A DNA stretch of 64,000 bases, from assembly GCA_013201155.1 (NCBI GenBank), contig CP053716.1, positions 310,001 to 374,000 on the forward strand, read 5' to 3'. The notes below the pieces were generated by a model. That model was given only the letters and a program-made list of their open reading frames with translations, had not been told where the DNA came from and did no database searches. Origin of the DNA: Berryella wangjianweii. GTDB taxonomy: Bacteria > Actinomycetota > Coriobacteriia > Coriobacteriales > Eggerthellaceae. Positions 24,906-31,464 of the stretch are shown in pieces. The first letter of the stretch is position 1; each line of letters starts with the position of its first letter. The position numbers and the translations under genes are program-made.

Positions 24906-25142
24906 CGTGTCGGGCGCTGCTGCCGTCATTCCGGTCTGCCGCGCGTCAGTCATTGCGGGTTGCCGGCGGGCGCCCGCCGATCAGCTGGCCGTACGGGCAG
25001 CTGACTGCACGCTGCCCGACTGAGGCTCGTCCGCGGCGGCAAGGGCGGGTTTGCGTCGTGGTGGTTGGAGCGCGCGGCTGCGCTGGTCCTGCATTGCGCT
25101 GCGCGTGCGATTAACAATTATTTCTTATATCACATATGCTAA

Positions 25143-25171
25143 TTGAACTGGGGAAATAATCACGTTATATG
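25143..25171 (+). promoter_or_regulatory. Sigma-70-type promoter of the LPXTG protein gene
   Basis: TTGAAC (25143-25148) and TATATG (25166-25171) are 17 bp apart, inside an AT-rich island in otherwise GC-rich DNA. This is one of the few promoters in the window with both boxes close to consensus. The ATG follows 80 bp later. Confidence 0.6.
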
Positions 25172-25251
25172 AGTGATAGTGTCTAAGTCATATTGCAGAG
25201 AAACGCGATGGAAGGCGCGTTTTGCGAGGGATCTGACGGAAGGGGCACACG

Positions 25252-28191
25252 ATGGGAAAACGACGTGCTGTTCATCAGGCATTGGCATTGACGACCGCAT
25301 CGGCGCTGCTGGTTTCGGGGCCGCTCGCGCAGGCCCATGCCGCGATGGCGGACGAGCCGGTGGGCGACCGCGGGGACGAGGCGAATGCCGAGAAGGACGC
25401 GACAAGCCATGACGGTTCGAAGGAGGGCTCCGAGCAGGCTCTGAAGGATGCGCAGGATCAGGCCGCGCGCGCGGCTGCCGCGCAGGCCGATGCTCAGGCC
25501 GGGGTCGATCGGGCCCGTCAGGATGCCGATGCGGCCGACCAGGGTGTCGCGCAGGCCAAGGACGTGGCGGCTGCGCGCGAGCGGGACCTGAGCGACGCCG
25601 CACGTGCGGTTGCCGATCAGGCACGCGATGATCTGGCTCAAGCCGAGGCGGCGCAGAAAGATGCTGACCAGGGCATTGCGGATGCCGAGGGTCATCTGCG
25701 TGAGGCCGAGCGGGCGCAGGAGGCTGCGCGCGAACAGCAGGACCGCGCGCAGGAAGCCTTCGATGAGGAGAGCAGGCGCCATGCCGCCGAGGCGGCGGAG
25801 CTCGAGCGAATTCGCGCCGACCTCGCCGAGGCGACAGAGCGTCTTGACGCTGCCAAGACGGAGGAGACGCAGGCGCAGCGTGCGGTAGCCGATGCGCAGC
25901 GTGAGAAGGACGCGGCCGATGAGGCCGTTGCAGAGGCCGAGGGCGCACAGAGCGCGGCTGCCGCTGCCGCGCAGGAGGCGTCATCTCAGCTTGAGGCTGC
26001 GAAGGACGCGGCGGACCGTGCCCGAGCGGCAAAGGATCAGGCGGATGGGCAGGTACGTACCGCCCAGGCCGGCGTGGACGAGGCCGATGCCGCGCAGGAC
26101 GCGGCCCGGCAGGATGCCGCCGACAAGGCAATCGCGGTTGCGCGCGCGGAGGAGGCCGCTCGACAGGCGCAGGATGACCTCGTCGCTGCACGGGAGGCCG
26201 CGCAGGTCCTTGATGCGCTGAAGAGCGATGCTGCGGCGAAGGCCGATCAGCTTGCGGCTGCCGAGGAAGGCGTGCGCGAGGCCGAGCGCCGCGCATCGGA
26301 CGCTGCGGCCGCACTGCAGACGGCTGCCGCCGAGCGCGATGGCGCTCGGACTCAGGCTGATGACGCCGACCAGGCCGTAACAGAAGGCGAGGTAGCGCTT
26401 GCGCAAGCCCGATCCAGCGCTCAGCAGCGCCAGCGCGAGCTTGACGAGCTGCAGCGGCAACGCGCCGATGCGGTGCGGGCCTTCCTTGAGAAGCATAGTC
26501 GCGAGAATGAATCGGGCCTGACCATCGATGCGCTCGTGGAGAAGATCGGCCAATCGGACGCCCTGCGTCATCTGGTGAACGCCGAGAACAAGCCGAAGCT
26601 GATGAAGCTCATCAGCGATTCTCTGACGCCCGAGCGGCTCAGGCAGTCGCTGGACTACATCAAGGAGGCAAACCGCATCAGGCAGAACCCCTACGCCTAT
26701 CCGCTGGAGCTTCCCCCGGGCTCCCCTCCGGCCACGCGCGAGCAGGTGGGGCCGTCAGACCCATGCAATGTGTCGGCCGACCTCATGATGCTTGCCGTGG
26801 TCAGCAATGCGGTCACGTCGCTCCAGGCCGATGCGCTGCCTGACGGATTCGATCACTGGTTCTTCGAAAACGTGGTTGCGGGAGGCGGCGTGCCTAACCT
26901 GCGGCTGCGCATACGGGGGGAGAACCTTGCCGCGGGCTCGGGCGACCCGTTTCTGCGCCCCGAGAACAGCTGGTTCACTTCCGAGCGCATCAACTTCGTT
27001 ACCGAGAACGGCGGTCCTACCGGACACTACACGTCGCTGACGGCGTACTATGCCACGCTTACGGGCTTTGCGGTGGCTGACAACGAGAAGTATGGGGTGA
27101 CGCACTCCCAGACGTTTGCCATGCAAGGCAACAACTCTTTCCACTATCTGGACCCCGATGCGTTCCAGAGCGCGTACAGCGAAGAGGAGCGCAGCTCCAA
27201 CGAGCGCATCGAGGCCAAGCAGCGTGAGGTTGACGAGGCCTCCGCGGCGGTTGCCGCCGCCCAGGCCGAGCTGACGCGAGTGCGCGAGACGCAGACCAGA
27301 ACGCATGCTGCCCTGGAAGCCGCAGGGGAGCGCGTCAGCCGACAGGAGCAGGCTCAGCGAGAAGCCGAGGCTGCGCTTGAGCGGAGCCGCGAGACGCAGC
27401 GTCATGCCAGCTCGAGCAAGCAGGCTGCCGATGAGGCCGTTGCCGCCTTCGATGCCTCCACGGCCGATGTGGAGACGGCGACTCGCATGGCTGATGCCGC
27501 CGCAGCGCAGCTGAGCGAGGTGCGCACGCAGAGCGCCGAGGCCGAAGCCGCTCAGCGGAGGGCCGAGGATGCCCAGGCGCGCGCCCGTGCGGCGCGGGCC
27601 GCAGCCGCAGATGCGGCTACGATCGCAGAGACTGCTGCCCATCAGGCGCAGGAAGCCGCGTCCTCTGCCGCCCAGGCTGACTATGATTCGCTGCATCGCG
27701 ACTACTCGTTCACCGATGCTGCGTCGATGACGCTCACGCGAGGGGAGGGCGCGGCGGCGTTCGGCACCGATGCGCCTTCAGGTCGCTTCGAAGGCGCATT
27801 CGTTGACGGCGTGCCTCTTGATGCAGAGGCGTTCGACCTGCTCGCGGGTGGAAGCGGAATCGCCTTGCGGGGTGACTGCGTAGACGCCCTTGCGAACGGA
27901 AGCCATACCCTTCGCATCGTCTTCGACGACGGCGAGGCATCGACCGCGTTCACCGTGCGCGATGCTCCGACGCCGGAGTCGAGCCTTGCGACCGATTCCG
28001 AGACGACGAATCGGCAGGGAGGCGATGCTCCCGGCGGCGGTCGTGCGAGTGCGGCGAAGCCTGCGACCTCGGCCGGCGTGGGCTCGTCCCTGCCCGCTAC
28101 CGGCGACGCCGAAGCGGTGGGCCTGCTTGCCGCGCTGACCGCGGCTGCCGGCTCGGTGGTGGCCCTGGCGCGCGGAAGGCGCAGGGAGTAG
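25252..28191 (+). CDS. LPXTG-anchored surface protein: coiled coils flanking a CAP domain
   Basis: The 979-residue exported protein has a signal peptide (residues ~1-31, basic start, hydrophobic core, AHA cleavage region). An Ala/Glu/Asp/Gln-rich coiled coil follows to about residue 415. A CAP/SCP-like domain at ~430-640 has ENLAAGSGDPF near 557 and GGPTGHYTSLTAYYATLTGF. A second coiled coil runs from ~645 to 805, then an Ig/X2-like module (SFTDAASMTLTRGEGAAAF). The C-terminus is a sortase signal: LPATG near 947, a hydrophobic stretch and RGRRRE. It probably forms an extended stalk presenting a CAP domain at the cell surface. No sortase gene is in the window. The role in adhesion is inference. 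Confidence 0.88.
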   Translation: MGKRRAVHQALALTTASALLVSGPLAQAHAAMADEPVGDRGDEANAEKDATSHDGSKEGSEQALKDAQDQAARAAAAQADAQAGVDRARQDADAADQGVAQAKDVAAARERDLSDAARAVADQARDDLAQAEAAQKDADQGIADAEGHLREAERAQEAAREQQDRAQEAFDEESRRHAAEAAELERIRADLAEATERLDAAKTEETQAQRAVADAQREKDAADEAVAEAEGAQSAAAAAAQEASSQLEAAKDAADRARAAKDQADGQVRTAQAGVDEADAAQDAARQDAADKAIAVARAEEAARQAQDDLVAAREAAQVLDALKSDAAAKADQLAAAEEGVREAERRASDAAAALQTAAAERDGARTQADDADQAVTEGEVALAQARSSAQQRQRELDELQRQRADAVRAFLEKHSRENESGLTIDALVEKIGQSDALRHLVNAENKPKLMKLISDSLTPERLRQSLDYIKEANRIRQNPYAYPLELPPGSPPATREQVGPSDPCNVSADLMMLAVVSNAVTSLQADALPDGFDHWFFENVVAGGGVPNLRLRIRGENLAAGSGDPFLRPENSWFTSERINFVTENGGPTGHYTSLTAYYATLTGFAVADNEKYGVTHSQTFAMQGNNSFHYLDPDAFQSAYSEEERSSNERIEAKQREVDEASAAVAAAQAELTRVRETQTRTHAALEAAGERVSRQEQAQREAEAALERSRETQRHASSSKQAADEAVAAFDASTADVETATRMADAAAAQLSEVRTQSAEAEAAQRRAEDAQARARAARAAAADAATIAETAAHQAQEAASSAAQADYDSLHRDYSFTDAASMTLTRGEGAAAFGTDAPSGRFEGAFVDGVPLDAEAFDLLAGGSGIALRGDCVDALANGSHTLRIVFDDGEASTAFTVRDAPTPESSLATDSETTNRQGGDAPGGGRASAAKPATSAGVGSSLPATGDAEAVGLLAALTAAAGSVVALARGRRRE

Positions 28192-28345
28192 ATGGCGTCT
28201 TGATGCCGCAGGGCCTTCGGAAGGCGCGCTCTGCGGCGCCGCCGCGGGTGCGCGGGACGATGAGCGCCGCGGCGGTGCGACGTGGGGTTGGGCGTGTGTG
28301 AGGCTCTGCGCGTCGTCTCGTGGGGAAGGCTGCGGCTTGCTCATG

Positions 28346-28378
28346 ACAGAGGCCCCGACGGTACGTCGGGGCCCCTGT
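28346..28378. terminator. Bidirectional terminator between surface protein and pta
   Basis: GGCCCCGACG and CGTCGGGGCC form a perfect 10-bp stem with a GTA loop, extended by ACAG/CTGT after an A/C mismatch. It sits in the 261-bp gap between the convergent surface-protein and pta genes and can serve both. Confidence 0.65.
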
Positions 28379-28452
28379 CGCTGAGCGGGCGTTATGTGGC
28401 ACTTGCGGGGACTGCGCCCGCGCTTCGAGATGCCGGTCAGATACGAGCGGGG

Positions 28453-29451
28453 TTACGCCTTCCCCCGAGCCTGTGCCTGCACGCAGGTGATCGCCACCAC
28501 GCCGAATATGTCATGCGCGTCGCAGCCACGCGACAGGTCGTTCACCGGAGCAGCCAGCCCCTGGGTGATCGGACCCAGCGCCTCGGCCTTGGCGAGGCGC
28601 TGCACCAGCTTGTAGCCGATGTTGCCGGCATCCAGGTCGGGGAACACCAGGCAGTTCGCCCGTCCCGCCACCTTTGACTGCGGCGCCTTCATCCGGCCGA
28701 TCTCGGGCACGATGGCCGCATCCAGCTGCAGCTCCCCGTCGATCGCGCACTCAGGGGCCAGCTCGCGGGCCAGCTCCACCGCCCGCGCCACCTTTTCGGC
28801 ATCGTCGTTAGCCGCCGACCCCTTGGTGCTGTGCGACAGCAGCGCCACGGAGGCGGGCCTGCCCGTCAGGGCCTCCCACGACCGCGCCGAGCTGACGGCG
28901 ATATGGGCCAGACGCTCGGCGCTGGGCTGCACTTCCAGCCCGCAGTCGCTGAACAGGAACGTGCCCTCGCTTCCCAGGTCGCTGTCGGGCACGGTCATGA
29001 TGAAGAACGAGCTTGCCAGCGCCGCACCCGGAGCCGTCTTCAGAATCTGCAGACTGGGGCGCAGCACATCGCCGGTGGCGTGGCAGGCGCCTGCCACCAT
29101 GCCCTCGGCGATGCCCGCCTTCACCATCAGCACGCCCAGGTACAGCACGTCACGCACCAGCTCGCGGGCCTTCTCGGAGGTCATGCCCTTGGCGCGGCGC
29201 AGCTCCAGCAGAAGCGCGGCCAGCTCGTCGGCGCGCTCGTAGGAGGTGGGGTCGATCACCTCGGCGCCTGTCAGGTCGCGTCCCGATGCGGCGATGCGCC
29301 CGGCGTCGCCCAGTATGATCAGACGCGCCACACCCTGTCGCAGAATCGCCTCGGCGGCCTCCAAGGTGCGCGGGTCGTTGCCTTCAGGCAGCACGATGGT
29401 GCGCAGGTCGGCCTGTGCGCGGGTTACCATGGAATCGAGAAAGCGGGACAC
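28453..29451 (-). CDS. pta: Phosphate acetyltransferase
   Basis: This 332-residue single-domain Pta converts acetyl-CoA and phosphate to acetyl phosphate. Family features include TIVLPEGNDPRTLEAAEAIL at the N-terminus, AGIAEGMVAGACHATGDVLR, FLFSDCGLEVQPSAE, VALLSHSTKGSA and ANCLVFPDLDAGNIGYKLVQ. The start is taken as the GTG at 29451, since AAAGGAG lies within the codons of a longer reading from an ATG at 29466. It works with acetate kinase but is encoded separately and convergently to ackA across the surface-protein gene. Confidence 0.96.
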   Translation of the reverse strand: MSRFLDSMVTRAQADLRTIVLPEGNDPRTLEAAEAILRQGVARLIILGDAGRIAASGRDLTGAEVIDPTSYERADELAALLLELRRAKGMTSEKARELVRDVLYLGVLMVKAGIAEGMVAGACHATGDVLRPSLQILKTAPGAALASSFFIMTVPDSDLGSEGTFLFSDCGLEVQPSAERLAHIAVSSARSWEALTGRPASVALLSHSTKGSAANDDAEKVARAVELARELAPECAIDGELQLDAAIVPEIGRMKAPQSKVAGRANCLVFPDLDAGNIGYKLVQRLAKAEALGPITQGLAAPVNDLSRGCDAHDIFGVVAITCVQAQARGKA

Positions 29452-29611
29452 GCGGGCTCCTTTCATCGGTGCGCGGGGAAGGGCGGGCCCTTCGATGCCG
29501 TTTCTATGGTAGCGTCGAGTTCGCCGCTCAAGCGGCTAAAATGAGGGGACGTTTGAAATCAAGCGGCATGCGGTCGGCAGGATGCGCGTGCTCTGTACAG
29601 GAGGTTTACGC

Positions 29612-30643
29612 GTGAAGACCATCTCGTTCGCCTTGCCCTGCTACAACTCGGCCGCGTACATGGATACGTGCATCGAGTCGATCCTGGCGTTTCGCGACGA
29701 CGCCGACGACATCGAGATCCTGGTGGTGGACGATGGCTCCACCAAGGACGACACGGCGGCCAAGGCCGACGAGTGGGCGCGGCGCCACCCTGACTGCATT
29801 CGCGCCATCCATCAGGAAAACGGCGGTCATGGCGCGGCGGTGAACGCGGGTCTGGCCCATGCCCGGGGAGTCTACTTCAAGGTGGTTGACTCCGACGACT
29901 GGCTTGATGAGCAGGCTATGCGCACGGTGATGGACTTCCTGCGCCAGCAGGCGCGCGAGTCCCAGCCGATCGACATGGTGGTGGCCAACTACGTGTACGA
30001 GAAGGTGTTCGAGAACGCGACTCTTACCGTGGACTACCGCAACGTGCTTCCCGTGGGTCGTACCTTCGGCTGGGATGAGGTGGGGAGCTTCAAGGTCAGT
30101 CAGTTCCTGCTGATGCACTCGGTGATCTACCGCACGCAGCTGCTGCGCGACATCCATCTTGAGCTGCCGCGCCATACCTTCTACGTGGACAACATCTTCG
30201 TGTACGTGCCCCTTCCGCATGTCCGCACGATCCGCTACTTCGACGTGGACATGTATCGCTACTTCATCGGACGCGAGGGCCAGAGCGTGAACGAGGAGAT
30301 CATGCGCGGTCGCATGGACCAGCAGATTCGCGTGACCAAGCAGATGATCGACGAGGTCGATCTGGACGCCGACGTCTCCAGCGACCCCTTGCGCCGCTAC
30401 ATGGAGAGCTACCTGTCGGTGATGCTGTCGATCTGCACGGTGTTCCTGCGCATGACGAACACGCCTCAGGCCAATGCCGACCTGGCTGAGGTGTGGGACT
30501 ACCTGCGTCGCACGCGCCCTGCCATGTACGCGCGCATTCGCGGCAATCTGCTGAACCGCCTGTTGAATCTGCCGGGGGAAGCCGGGAGGCGCTTCGCGTT
30601 GGGCGGATACCGCGTGGCGCGCAAGCTGTTCAAGTTCAACTAG
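29612..30643 (+). CDS. Family 2 glycosyltransferase
   Basis: The 343-residue protein has a GT-A fold GT2 domain: ISFALPCYNSAAYMDTCIES, VVDDGSTKDDTAAKADEW, IHQENGGHGAAVNAGLAHAR and the metal-binding VDSDDWLDEQAM. The remaining residues are helical with no membrane helix; a basic C-terminus (ALGGYRVARKLFKFN) may contact the membrane. It probably adds a sugar to a cell-surface glycan or lipid. The GTG at 29612 has AGGAGG upstream. It stands alone, so donor and acceptor are unknown. Confidence 0.9.
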   Translation: MKTISFALPCYNSAAYMDTCIESILAFRDDADDIEILVVDDGSTKDDTAAKADEWARRHPDCIRAIHQENGGHGAAVNAGLAHARGVYFKVVDSDDWLDEQAMRTVMDFLRQQARESQPIDMVVANYVYEKVFENATLTVDYRNVLPVGRTFGWDEVGSFKVSQFLLMHSVIYRTQLLRDIHLELPRHTFYVDNIFVYVPLPHVRTIRYFDVDMYRYFIGREGQSVNEEIMRGRMDQQIRVTKQMIDEVDLDADVSSDPLRRYMESYLSVMLSICTVFLRMTNTPQANADLAEVWDYLRRTRPAMYARIRGNLLNRLLNLPGEAGRRFALGGYRVARKLFKFN

Positions 30644-31029
30644 GAAGCAGGCCGAGCCTTTCTTCGACGGGGCGCGGTTCGCGCTGCTGATGCGTTTTCG
30701 CCCGCGAGACGAGCCGGCGGCGCGCTGTTCGCTTGGGGCTTCGCCTGCGGCGGGAGGCCTTGGTTCGCACCATTCGCGCTGATAGGTCGATGGTTGCGTC
30801 GGCTGCTCGCTTCACATCCCGTTTCCCGCCCATTCCTCCGTTTTGCCGCTTGCTTTTGCCCTGGGCCCCCGACTGCCTGGCGCTGGTGCGGCGACGCGCC
30901 CGGGCCTTCACGCGCTCTGCCGCGCCGGCGCCGCGCGTTGAGGTGTCAGCTTGGTGACCGCCTTGTCTATATACCCCACAGGGGTATATAGTTCTCCCAT
31001 TGCCATAAGATCGCGAGAAAGGGGCCGCC
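30644..31029. other. Gene-free region leading to the copper operon
   Basis: This 386-bp spacer contains the CsoR operator/promoter near its right end (30963-30992). The rest is GC-rich with no supported gene. Open frames across it on both strands lack ribosome sites and domain similarity. Confidence 0.5.
30963..30992 (+). promoter_or_regulatory. CsoR operator and promoter of csoR-copA
   Basis: TATATACCCC (30968-30977) and GGGGTATATA (30981-30990) are perfect 10-bp inverted arms around ACA, the classic ATACCCC/GGGGTAT CsoR site. It fills the spacer between TTGTCT (30963-30968) and TATAGT (30987-30992), 18 bp apart. Bound CsoR would block the promoter, and copper(I) would relieve it. The csoR start is 38 bp downstream. 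Confidence 0.88.
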
Positions 31030-31452
31030 GTGTCGCAGGACGACCCGCACGGCACGATCGACGGAGCCGCACATTCGGCAGGCCGGGATGCTGCGCCGCA
31101 GGTAGACGGTGGCTCGTCGCCCGATCGAGCCCCAACCTCAGCGGAGGCGGGCGGCTGCGCGTGCGCTCGCCATAAGGCCACCCCGCGCTCCGAGGAGCTC
31201 CAGGCCGACCTCACGCGACGTCTGAATCGGGCAATCGGCCAACTGGGCGGGGTGAAGGCCATGCTCGACGACAACCGCTACTGCGGCGATGTGCTGATTC
31301 AGCTGGCTGCGGCCCAAAGCGCCATCCGCTCGGTATCCGAGCGCCTGCTTCAGAATCACCTGGAAACATGCGTGGTCGAGCAGATCCAGCAGGGCAACAC
31401 CGAGGTGGTGGAAGAGGTTCTGAGCCTTATCCGACGCCACCAGCGTTCTTAG
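31030..31452 (+). CDS. csoR: Copper-sensing transcriptional repressor
   Basis: The 140-residue protein ends with a full CsoR/RcnR (DUF156) domain from about residue 55: LTRRLNRAIGQLGGVKAMLD, NRYCGDVLIQLAAAQSAIRS and RLLQNHLETCVVEQI. The Cys-His-Cys ligand set of CsoR is present (Cys in RYCGD, His and Cys in NHLETC). The first ~50 residues are an unusual disordered extension ending with a GGCACARH cluster that could bind metal. The GTG at 31030 has AAAGGGG upstream. It lies just downstream of a perfect CsoR operator and 12 bp upstream of the copper ATPase, so it controls its own operon. Confidence 0.93.
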   Translation: MSQDDPHGTIDGAAHSAGRDAAPQVDGGSSPDRAPTSAEAGGCACARHKATPRSEELQADLTRRLNRAIGQLGGVKAMLDDNRYCGDVLIQLAAAQSAIRSVSERLLQNHLETCVVEQIQQGNTEVVEEVLSLIRRHQRS

Positions 31453-31464
31453 GAGATGCGCCAT

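Larger units (their letters stand above)
24796..25251. other. Gene-free region: hairpins then AT-rich promoter
   Basis: This 456-bp gap begins with two hairpins after ackA (described separately), then a GC-rich stretch with nothing I recognise to about 25105. From 25110 to 25200 the sequence becomes strongly AT-rich, carrying the surface-protein promoter. A TATCACATAT / ATATGAGTGATA imperfect inverted repeat (about 25130-25179) spans the promoter and could be an operator. Confidence 0.5.

Noticed and set aside
25440-27690. DNA tandem repeats in the surface-protein gene
   Set aside because: The Ala/Glu/Asp/Gln-rich stretches are heptad-like coiled coil with biased composition, not a regular DNA repeat unit.
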